From NCBI GenBank assembly GCA_028702415.1, contig JAQVOT010000103.1:1-5155 (forward strand): DNA of 5,155 nt, written 5' to 3'. The stretch's first letter is position 1, and every line of letters begins with the position of its first letter. Made by a program: the position numbers and the translations under genes. Below the pieces are notes generated by a model. It ran no database searches and was not told where the DNA came from. It saw only the letters and a program-made list of their open reading frames with translations. Below are positions 1 to 4,581 of this stretch, piece after piece. The DNA comes from Eubacteriales bacterium. GTDB taxonomy: Bacteria > Bacillota > Clostridia > Peptostreptococcales > Anaerovoracaceae.

Positions 1-215
1 GTGCAGCAAGACCTGAGGCAATCATAGATGCAGTTGTTAAGGGACTGGGCGTACTACAGGCTAAGAGAGAAGCCATGGTAAACGCTATTGATACCAAGGT
101 AGAAGAGATACCTGAAGCAAAGCAAGAAGAAGTTAGCGCAACATCGGCAGTAAAGTATCCACCGATTTTCACAATGGCTGAAATCAAGGTGAATGCAGAT
201 CTGTACAAGAAATAA
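1..215 (+). CDS. echC: EchC, Ech [NiFe] hydrogenase small subunit (C-terminal part; 5' end outside window)
   Basis: Reading from position 3 there are 70 in-frame codons and a TAA at 213-215. The fragment opens with AARPEAIIDAVVKGL, which matches the end of the NuoB/EchC family, where the last cluster-binding cysteine precedes (A/P)(A/P)RPE. The incomplete codon '?gt' at positions 1-2 would be that cysteine if the preceding base is T, but this cannot be seen. In the family, this subunit carries the proximal [4Fe-4S] cluster next to the NiFe subunit in the hydrophilic arm. About 50 residues follow the conserved helix: a Glu/Lys/Ala-rich stretch, then YPPIFTMAEIKVNADLYKK. This tail seems longer than I would expect for a minimal EchC. 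The assignment rests on the short motif plus the following echD-echE-echF genes. CooL/MbhJ-type small subunits are the alternative, less likely given the neighbours. Confidence 0.82.
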   Translation, partial: AARPEAIIDAVVKGLGVLQAKREAMVNAIDTKVEEIPEAKQEEVSATSAVKYPPIFTMAEIKVNADLYKK

Positions 216-220
216 GGAGG
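216..220 (+). promoter_or_regulatory. Ribosome binding site deciding the echD start
   Basis: GGAGG directly follows the echC stop codon. Two adjacent ATG codons lie at 225 and 228, with spacings of 4 and 7 nt. The second has the normal spacing, so 228 is preferred, although the products differ by only one methionine. Confidence 0.7.
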
Positions 221-227
221 AATAATG

Positions 228-587
228 ATGGAAAGAATACCTGCAGTGCAGAATTTTGAATCTGTTGAAGTTTCCGACCTTATAAGCAAAGTCGCAGACT
301 TCAAAGCAGAAGGATACAGATTAGTTCAGATTTGTGGCGTTAATTTGGATGATGATACTTATGAAATTCTTTATTCATTTGATAAGGATCACGTTCTGAC
401 TAATTTGAGACTGGACATAGCAATCGGAACTGAAGTTGAAAGCATAACAGGAATCTACTGGGCAGCTTTCGTTTATGAAAACGAAGTTCACGATCTGTTC
501 GGCGTTAAGTTTAATCATAGTGCATTGGATTACCAGGGAACTTTCTTCAAAATTTCTGAAGAAACACCTTGGAAGCCAAAGAAGTAA
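228..587 (+). CDS. echD: EchD, Ech hydrogenase NuoC-like (30 kDa-type) subunit
   Basis: This encodes a 119-residue soluble protein with no signal peptide or membrane segment. The family hallmark is YENEVHDLFGVKF at about residues 83-95, equivalent to the E-x-x-x-(Y/H)-D-(L/M)-FG-(V/I) signature of complex I NuoC. It is followed by a short C-terminal tail ending in ETPWKPKK. The protein is much shorter than NuoC, as expected for EchD. It has no metal-binding cysteine motif; its single cysteine, C36, is in an ordinary context. In the family it is a structural subunit that helps hold the EchC/EchE/EchF arm together. The gene begins 12 nt after echC and ends 14 nt before echE, consistent with one transcript. 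The call relies on the motif and on its position between echC and echE. Confidence 0.88.
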   Translation: MERIPAVQNFESVEVSDLISKVADFKAEGYRLVQICGVNLDDDTYEILYSFDKDHVLTNLRLDIAIGTEVESITGIYWAAFVYENEVHDLFGVKFNHSALDYQGTFFKISEETPWKPKK

Positions 588-593
588 AGGAGG
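586..593 (+). promoter_or_regulatory. Ribosome binding site deciding the echE start
   Basis: AAAGGAGG overlaps the echD stop codon. Of the in-frame ATG codons at 569, 596 and 602, only 602 has suitable spacing (8 nt after AGGAGG). The 596 start would leave 2 nt, and the 569 start lies upstream of the site inside echD. Confidence 0.85.
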
Positions 594-601
594 CAATGAT
601 A

Positions 602-1684
602 ATGGCTAAAAGAACAATCATACCTTTTGGACCACAGCATCCAGTGCTTCCTGAACCAATTCATCTTGACCTGGTTCTTGAGGATGAAACAGTAGTTGAT
701 GCGATTCCATCAATCGGTTACATCCATAGAGGTCTGGAAAAACTGTGTGAGATAAAAGATTTCAATCAGATGGTATATGTAATAGAACGTATCTGCGGTA
801 TATGCAGTTTCGGGCACGGCTGGGGCGCTTCAGCATCAATTGAAGGCGCAATGGGCGTTGAAATTCCTGAAAGAGCTGAATATCTCAGAACAATATTACA
901 TGAACTTTCAAGAATACATTCACATCTTCTGTGGCTGGGACTTATGGCAGATGCATTCGGATTCGAGTCTCTGTTCAACCACTGCTGGAGAGTAAGAGAA
1001 ACTGTTCTCGACCTGTTCGAGAAGAACACAGGAGGCAGAGTAATCTTCTCAATATGCAAGGCAGGAGGAATGAGAAAAGACATCAGCAATGAAAATCTGA
1101 AGGAAATGGCAGACACTCTGAATGAATTAAAAGCTGAAATCAAAGAACTGACTGACGTATTTATCAATGATGCATCAGTTCAGAACAGAATGACAGGTGT
1201 TGGCGTTCTGACTAAGGAAGAGGCAATCGAACTGTGTGCAGTAGGTCCTACTGTCAGAGGCTCCGGCGTAGTTCAGGATCTCAGACTCACAGGAAATCAC
1301 GGCGTATATCACGAACTGGGATTTGAACCAGTCGTAGAAGAGGCCGGCGACTGCATGGCTAGAACAAAAGTAAGAATCAGAGAAGTATTCCAGTCAATTG
1401 AATTGATTGGCAAGGCAGTAGCTAAAATTCCTGATGGTCCGGTTGACTGCAAGGTTCCAAAGACAGTTGACGGTGAATTCGCAATTCGTATGGAACAGCC
1501 TCGTGGAGAAGCATTCTACTATGCTAAGGGTGCAGGAACCAAGTTCCTGAAGAGGATGAGAGTGAGAACACCGACCAACATCAATGTTCCTGCATTAGTG
1601 AAAATGCTGGGTGGATCAGATCTGGCGGATGTGCCTGTTCTGGTACTGACAATAGACCCATGCATTAGTTGTACAGAAAGGTAG
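602..1684 (+). CDS. echE: EchE, NiFe-binding catalytic (large) subunit of Ech hydrogenase
   Basis: This 360-residue protein, the usual length for EchE, carries both NiFe-binding motifs: RICGICSFGH (residues 63-72, ligands C65 and C68) and DPCISCTER (residues 352-360, ligands C354 and C357). Other family blocks are PFGPQHPV near the N-terminus, ELSRIHSHLLWLG (101-113), GPTVRGSGVVQDLR (215-228) and EQPRGE (298-303). It catalyses reversible H2 formation using electrons from reduced ferredoxin supplied through EchF and EchC. Arginine occupies the last motif position, as in group 4 enzymes, and the stop codon follows immediately. There is therefore no C-terminal peptide for a maturation endopeptidase to remove, which agrees with what is known for EchE and CooH. 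NiFe cofactor assembly genes (hyp) are not in the window. The start at 602 follows the ribosome binding site. An upstream in-frame ATG at 569 would add 11 residues that look unlike the family N-terminus. Confidence 0.97.
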   Translation: MAKRTIIPFGPQHPVLPEPIHLDLVLEDETVVDAIPSIGYIHRGLEKLCEIKDFNQMVYVIERICGICSFGHGWGASASIEGAMGVEIPERAEYLRTILHELSRIHSHLLWLGLMADAFGFESLFNHCWRVRETVLDLFEKNTGGRVIFSICKAGGMRKDISNENLKEMADTLNELKAEIKELTDVFINDASVQNRMTGVGVLTKEEAIELCAVGPTVRGSGVVQDLRLTGNHGVYHELGFEPVVEEAGDCMARTKVRIREVFQSIELIGKAVAKIPDGPVDCKVPKTVDGEFAIRMEQPRGEAFYYAKGAGTKFLKRMRVRTPTNINVPALVKMLGGSDLADVPVLVLTIDPCISCTER

Positions 1685-1688
1685 GTGG
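1683..1688 (+). promoter_or_regulatory. Probable ribosome binding site for echF (GTG start)
   Basis: AGGTGG overlaps the echE stop codon and lies 5 nt before GTG at 1694. The earlier in-frame GTG at 1685 falls inside this site, so it could not use it. The site is a mismatch to AGGAGG, so echF may be translated partly by coupling to echE. Confidence 0.55.
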
Positions 1689-1693
1689 GAGTA

Positions 1694-2563
1694 GTGAGTA
1701 AACTTATGATTCTAATCGTACTGGTAGTTGCTGCTCTGTTATGCATGATCATTACGGACAGACTTGGGTTCTTCAAGTTTGGAAGGACTATTTTAGGAAG
1801 CATATCCAAGAAAACCGCCTGCCGGATGTACCCTGTAGTGCCTAGGGAATGGCAGGAAAGGACCAGGGGCTCAGTTTCAATCGATGGACCAAACTGTATC
1901 GGTTGCGGAATCTGCGCAAATGTATGTCCTACAAACGCCATTGAAGTAGATAAAGCAGAGGGCAAGTGGACAATCCACAGAATGCAGTGCGTACAGTGTA
2001 GTGCATGTGTGGATAACTGCCCGAAGAAGTGCCTTACGATGGAAAATCAGTATACAATTCCTGACGTTGTTAAGATTGTTGATACTTATGATATTCCTGC
2101 TAAGGCTGCCAAGAAGGCATCTGACGGCGCAGCAGCTCCGGCTGAAACTGACGGGGATCTGACTTGTGCGGATACTTGCATATTCTGTGGACTTTGCGTA
2201 AAAGCATGCCCTACTGATGCGATCACAGTTGACAGAAAAGAAAAGTTATGGAAAGTTGACACTGAGGCCTGTGTCAAGTGTGGTGCCTGCATTGACAAGT
2301 GCCCTAAGAAGAGCCTGTCGTTTGGTGGCACAGCTCCTGCAGCTTCCACAGCTCCTGCAGCTGCTGCAGCTCCTGTCAAGAAGAGCATTGCAGCAGTAGA
2401 CGAAGAAAAATGCATATACTGTGCAGCTTGTGAAAACGAATGTCCAGAAGATGCCATTAAGGTTGATGGGACCGAATGGAAGCTGGACGAAGAAAAGTGC
2501 ATTGGTTGCGAAGCATGCGTAAGTGTATGCCCGACAGAAGCAATTTCCATGAAGGAAGTATAA
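1694..2563 (+). CDS. echF: EchF-like subunit with N-terminal membrane anchor and six [4Fe-4S] motifs (polyferredoxin-type fusion)
   Basis: The GTG start gives 289 residues. Residues about 3-20 form a hydrophobic membrane segment. Residues 40-60 contain the EchF signature RMYPVVPREWQERTRG. Then come six complete CxxCxxCxxxCP motifs at C68-C78, C99-C109, C162-C172, C193-C203, C240-C250 and C269-C279. They form three 2[4Fe-4S] modules joined by Ala/Pro/Lys linkers at about 136-155 and 211-232. The two motifs of each module start 31, 31 and 29 residues apart, so the modules look like repeats of one unit. Module 1 with its upstream signature corresponds to ordinary EchF, which takes electrons from soluble ferredoxin to EchC. 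Modules 2 and 3 are an extension of about 150 residues that doubles the usual length. The gene is the last of the operon, 9 nt after echE, and reads through without a frameshift. Calling it a ferredoxin or polyferredoxin alone would miss the EchF N-terminal region. The role of the extra clusters is inferred: electron storage, a longer wire, or docking of further partners. Confidence 0.9.
   Translation: MSKLMILIVLVVAALLCMIITDRLGFFKFGRTILGSISKKTACRMYPVVPREWQERTRGSVSIDGPNCIGCGICANVCPTNAIEVDKAEGKWTIHRMQCVQCSACVDNCPKKCLTMENQYTIPDVVKIVDTYDIPAKAAKKASDGAAAPAETDGDLTCADTCIFCGLCVKACPTDAITVDRKEKLWKVDTEACVKCGACIDKCPKKSLSFGGTAPAASTAPAAAAAPVKKSIAAVDEEKCIYCAACENECPEDAIKVDGTEWKLDEEKCIGCEACVSVCPTEAISMKEV
2329..2375 (+). 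repeat. Short direct repeats encoding the Ala/Pro linker of EchF
   Basis: A 16-bp sequence, CACAGCTCCTGCAGCT, occurs exactly at 2329-2344 and 2347-2362, an 18-bp period. A shorter copy, GCAGCTCCTG, follows at 2366-2375. The repeats are in frame and encode the TAPAASTAPAAAAAP linker between modules 2 and 3 of EchF. They look like linker growth by replication slippage. Confidence 0.8.
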
Positions 2564-2586
2564 AAAACTCTAAATAATAAAATTTG

Positions 2587-2625
2587 GAAGCAGGGCCGGC
2601 TTGCCGGCCCTGCTTTAATGTTTTT
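2587..2625 (+). terminator. Rho-independent terminator of the ech operon
   Basis: GCAGGGCCGGC (2590-2600) and its exact reverse complement GCCGGCCCTGC (2603-2613) form an 11-bp GC-rich stem, drawn with a 4-nt loop if the innermost pair opens. Two A-T pairs (2588-2589 with 2614-2615) extend it. The T-rich tail TTTAATGTTTTT follows at 2614-2625. It begins 24 nt after the echF stop and separates the hydrogenase operon from the ribosomal cluster. Confidence 0.95.
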
Positions 2626-2628
2626 CAT

Positions 2629-2705
2629 AATGAGTTTTGGCTGAGTTTTCGGACACGTCCCCAAAACTCAGCCAAAACTCAGCCAAAACTCAGCCAAAAC
2701 TCATT
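2629..2705. repeat. 77-bp palindromic element with 11-bp tandem repeats
   Basis: The first 21 bases (2629-2649) are the exact reverse complement of the last 21 (2685-2705). Outer ends are AATGAG and CTCATT. The right side holds three full copies of AAAACTCAGCC (2663-2673, 2674-2684, 2685-2695) plus a partial one (2696-2703). The left side has fewer than two copies in reverse orientation. The centre contains a small palindrome, GGAC-AC-GTCC (2651-2660). The element could fold as a long hairpin in DNA or RNA. It lies just after the ech terminator and before the rpmG promoter, a typical place for REP-like or miniature inverted-repeat elements. No open reading frame is associated with it. The mobile origin is an inference. 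Confidence 0.85.
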
Positions 2706-2738
2706 TGTGGCTGCAGATTGAAAGAAAAACATTAGCCC

Positions 2739-2767
2739 TTGACGTTGACACTTGCCTGAGCTATAAT
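2739..2767 (+). promoter_or_regulatory. Sigma-A promoter for rpmG-secE-nusG
   Basis: The -35 box TTGACG (2739-2744) and -10 box TATAAT (2762-2767) are 17 bp apart, a near-consensus housekeeping promoter. An overlapping TTGACA at 2745-2750 is a better -35 match but only 11 bp from the -10, too close to be used with it. Transcription would start near 2774. A strong promoter suits ribosomal and transcription-factor genes. Confidence 0.85.
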
Positions 2768-2773
2768 TATTGA

Positions 2774-2889
2774 GCGACTTTATGGAAAAAAAGCAAAGGC
2801 GTTGTTTTTAGTGTTGCTAATGATCTCGTCGATAAGAACGATATTTTACCACTGAAACTTTAATATTTATAGGGAAGGATGACAAAAAA
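2774..2889 (+). other. Transcribed 5' leader of the rpmG operon
   Basis: About 115 nt lie between the predicted transcription start and the rpmG ATG. They are AT-rich. I see only weak pairing (for example TCGT near 2828 with ACGA near 2840) and no recognisable riboswitch, T-box or terminator. A possible ribosome binding site, GGGAAGGA, ends 10 nt before the ATG. Together with the repeat element and promoter, this accounts for the whole gene-free stretch after echF. Confidence 0.5.
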
Positions 2890-3039
2890 ATGAGAGTAAA
2901 AGTTACCCTGGCGTGTACAGAATGCAAGCAGAGAAACTACAACACAATGAAGGACAAGAAAAACACTCCGGACAGACTGGAAATGAACAAGTATTGCCCA
3001 TTCTGCAAGAAGCATACTCTGCACAAGGAAACAAAATAA
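2890..3039 (+). CDS. rpmG: 50S ribosomal protein L33 (zinc-ribbon form)
   Basis: This short gene encodes 49 residues, the standard L33 length. The sequence begins [17 protein letters not shown] and contains [20 protein letters not shown], both diagnostic of L33. Two CxxC pairs (C9/C12 and C36/C39) make it the zinc-binding C+ form rather than the cysteine-free version that some bacteria use under zinc limitation. L33 sits near the E-site of the large ribosomal subunit. It is the first gene after the promoter at 2739-2767 and is followed 22 nt later by secE, the usual order in Firmicutes. The ATG at 2890 is fixed by the conserved N-terminus. Confidence 0.97.
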   Translation: MRVKVTLACTECKQRNYNTMKDKKNTPDRLEMNKYCPFCKKHTLHKETK

Positions 3040-3061
3040 GGAACGGGACGGGAGAATTAAT

Positions 3062-3409
3062 ATGGCAAAGTCAAAGAGAAGAAAAAATTCAGACTATAAG
3101 ACTTCCATACTGACGACTGAAGAGACAAAGAAAAATGCCACGAAGGCCGAAAGCAGATGGAGTTCCGCCAAAACGAGAGCTGAATCAAGAAAGAAAAAAA
3201 AGAGACAGCCTAGGAAGCCAAGAGAAAAGGGCAAGATTAAGGAATACTTCAGAGGCATCAAGCTTGAAATGAAGAAGGTTGTATGGCCAACAAGGTCAGA
3301 GCTGGGTTCATTCACTGTTGTTGTTCTAACAACTTGTGCTGCTTTTGCGCTTTTGTTCTGGGGAATTGACTCCGGAGTGCTAGCCGCTATCAAAGCGATT
3401 TGCTTCTAA
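3062..3409 (+). CDS. secE: Preprotein translocase subunit SecE
   Basis: This encodes 115 residues. The conserved core begins near residue 58: KEYFRGIKLEMKKVVWPTRSEL, including the SecE hallmark KKVxWPT at 71-77. One membrane helix follows at about 84-100, then a short hydrophobic tail. SecE clamps the SecY channel in the cytoplasmic membrane and is essential for Sec protein export. The single-helix form is typical of Gram-positive bacteria. About 57 residues precede the core and are very rich in Lys and Arg (KRRK, RKKKKRQPRKPREKGK), with no recognisable domain. That extension is longer than in minimal SecE proteins of about 60 residues and is probably cytosolic and disordered. The ATG has GGAG (3051-3054) 7 nt upstream, supporting the long form. 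Its position between rpmG and nusG agrees with the call. Confidence 0.95.
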   Translation: MAKSKRRKNSDYKTSILTTEETKKNATKAESRWSSAKTRAESRKKKKRQPRKPREKGKIKEYFRGIKLEMKKVVWPTRSELGSFTVVVLTTCAAFALLFWGIDSGVLAAIKAICF

Positions 3410-3447
3410 TAAGTAAATTGTGTAAAGGATGACGAGGACTTTGAAAC

Positions 3448-4023
3448 ATGAGTGAAGAAAAAGAAAAGAAAGTAAATCTAGATGAGCTTGAAGGTCTGAG
3501 AGGCGACGGTGAAGCCAAGTGGTATGTCGTACACACCTATTCCGGGCATGAGAATAAGGTAAAGATCAACATCGAAAAACTGGTGGAGAGCAGAGGTATG
3601 CAGAACCTGGTGCTTGATGTTGTAGTGCCTACAGAGGATAGAGTGGAAATCAAGAATGGACAGAGAAAAATCAAGACAAAAAAATTGTTTCCCGGATACG
3701 TTCTCGTTAAGATGATTGTTACAAATGAATCCTGGTATCTTGTGAGAAACACTCAGGGTGTTACAGGATTTGTTGGTCATGGCTCAGATCCGATTCCTCT
3801 TACTCTGGAAGAGATCAGAAGGATGGGAATAGAAAAGATATACATTGACCTGAACATTCACGTTGGAGACACCATAAAGGTAATTAACGGACCATTCGAA
3901 AATTTCATGGGCAGTGTTGAGGAAGTAAATCCGGAAAAGCAGATGCTGAGAGCCAGGATATCCATGTTTGGAAGAGATACACCTGTTGAACTTGACTTTG
4001 CGCAGGTTGACAAACTCGATTAA
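3448..4023 (+). CDS. nusG: Transcription termination/antitermination factor NusG
   Basis: This encodes 191 residues. After a charged N-terminal stretch of about 22 residues comes the NGN domain (about 24-120), with KWYVVHTYSGHENKV, the conserved KLFPGYVLVKM (79-89) and RNTQGVTGFVG (100-110). A linker leads to a C-terminal KOW domain (about 138-191) containing VGDTIKVINGPF and the GSVEEV turn. NusG binds the RNA polymerase clamp through the NGN domain and contacts Rho, S10 or other partners through KOW, setting pausing and termination and linking transcription to translation. The length and both domains are normal. GAGGA (3434-3438) lies 9 nt before the ATG. It follows secE by 38 nt, the near-universal secE-nusG pair. 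Confidence 0.98.
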   Translation: MSEEKEKKVNLDELEGLRGDGEAKWYVVHTYSGHENKVKINIEKLVESRGMQNLVLDVVVPTEDRVEIKNGQRKIKTKKLFPGYVLVKMIVTNESWYLVRNTQGVTGFVGHGSDPIPLTLEEIRRMGIEKIYIDLNIHVGDTIKVINGPFENFMGSVEEVNPEKQMLRARISMFGRDTPVELDFAQVDKLD

Positions 4024-4032
4024 ATACAAATA

Positions 4033-4055
4033 CAAAACCAGAACACCTGGTTTTG
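4033..4055 (+). other. Stem-loop between nusG and rplK
   Basis: CAAAACCAG (4033-4041) and CTGGTTTTG (4047-4055) are exact complements, giving a 9-bp stem with a 5-nt loop. It begins 9 nt after the nusG stop. No T-run follows on the plus strand, so it is not a classical terminator. A transcript-processing, stabilising or pausing role is possible but not shown. Confidence 0.6.
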
Positions 4056-4072
4056 CATATAATCACTGAAGA

Positions 4073-4079
4073 AAGGAGG
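4073..4079 (+). promoter_or_regulatory. Ribosome binding site deciding the rplK start
   Basis: AAGGAGG lies 7 nt before ATG 4087 but only 1 nt before the in-frame ATG 4081. The later start also gives the family-standard MAKK N-terminus and 141 residues. Confidence 0.88.
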
Positions 4080-4086
4080 AATGGAC

Positions 4087-4512
4087 ATGGCTAAAAAAAT
4101 CAAAGCCTATATTAAGCTTCAGATTCCAGCCGGTCAGGCAAATCCAGCACCACCGGTAGGACCAGCACTTGGTCAGCACGGTGTTAACATTATGGATTTC
4201 TGCAAGCAGTTTAACGCTAAAACCCAGGATCAGCCGGGAATGATTATTCCTGTAGTAATCACCGTTTATGCGGATCACAGTTTTTCATTTATTACGAAAA
4301 CTCCACCTGCAGCAGTATTACTTAAGAAGGCAGCAGGCCTGGATGCAGCATCAGGTGAACCTAACAAAACCAAGGTTGCAACTCTGAGTCGTGCGCAGGC
4401 AGAGGAAATTGCCAAGACCAAGATGGCAGATCTTAATGCGGCAAACCTTGAATCGGCAACAGAAATGATCAAGGGAACTGCCAAATCAATGGGAATCGTT
4501 ATTGAAGACTAA
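4087..4512 (+). CDS. rplK: 50S ribosomal protein L11
   Basis: From ATG 4087 the product is 141 residues, exactly the usual L11 length. The N-terminal domain carries [21 protein letters not shown] with the conserved prolines P22, P23 and P26 that line the thiostrepton-binding cleft, then [14 protein letters not shown]. The middle has [17 protein letters not shown] (68-84), and the C-terminal rRNA-binding domain includes GEPNKTKV and ending block [13 protein letters not shown]11 binds helices 43-44 of 23S rRNA at the GTPase centre, where it acts in factor binding and the stringent response. No key residue is missing. It follows nusG by 63 nt, a gap that holds a stem-loop, and precedes rplA by 69 nt, a gap that holds a probable L1 binding site. 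Confidence 0.98.
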   Translation: MAKKIKAYIKLQIPAGQANPAPPVGPALGQHGVNIMDFCKQFNAKTQDQPGMIIPVVITVYADHSFSFITKTPPAAVLLKKAAGLDAASGEPNKTKVATLSRAQAEEIAKTKMADLNAANLESATEMIKGTAKSMGIVIED

Positions 4513-4516
4513 CAGA

Positions 4517-4565
4517 GTGGGAGACCGGGAACCGCATTGTTGTTGCGGGGAGTCGCTAATACCAC
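4517..4565 (+). promoter_or_regulatory. Probable L1-binding autoregulatory RNA element between rplK and rplA
   Basis: The mRNA can fold with GTGG (4517-4520) paired to CCAC (4562-4565), an asymmetric internal loop (GA against GCTAATA), a short helix GAC/GTC (4523-4525 with 4552-4554), and an apical hairpin CCGCA/TGCGG (4532-4536 with 4544-4548) with a 7-nt loop. GTGGGAG paired across an asymmetric loop to TAATACCAC resembles the L1 site of 23S rRNA and L1-operon leaders. It ends a few bases before the rplA ribosome binding site, so bound L1 could reduce its own translation. The fold was drawn by hand. Confidence 0.65.
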
Positions 4566-4581
4566 AGAAAGGAAATTCGAA

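Noticed and set aside
569..601. Upstream in-frame extension of echE
   Set aside because: ATG 569 lies inside echD upstream of the ribosome binding site, and the 11 added residues do not look like the EchE N-terminus. ATG 602 has correct spacing.
2086..2664. Minus-strand open frame of 192 codons opposite echF
   Set aside because: It is the antisense of the cysteine- and alanine-rich echF region and runs through the ech terminator. Its protein is low-complexity with no family resemblance, and the plus strand has a well-supported gene.
2663..2703. CRISPR-like array
   Set aside because: The 11-bp units are directly adjacent with no spacers between them, so this is a simple tandem repeat within a palindromic element.
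2774..2889. Riboswitch or T-box in the rpmG leader
   Set aside because: No recognisable conserved core, no specifier or T-box sequence and no terminator/antiterminator pair could be seen.
4058..4063. TATAAT before rplK as a second promoter
   Set aside because: No -35-like hexamer lies 16-18 bp upstream and there is no proper extended -10. The hexamer abuts the stem-loop, so a chance match in AT-rich sequence is more likely.
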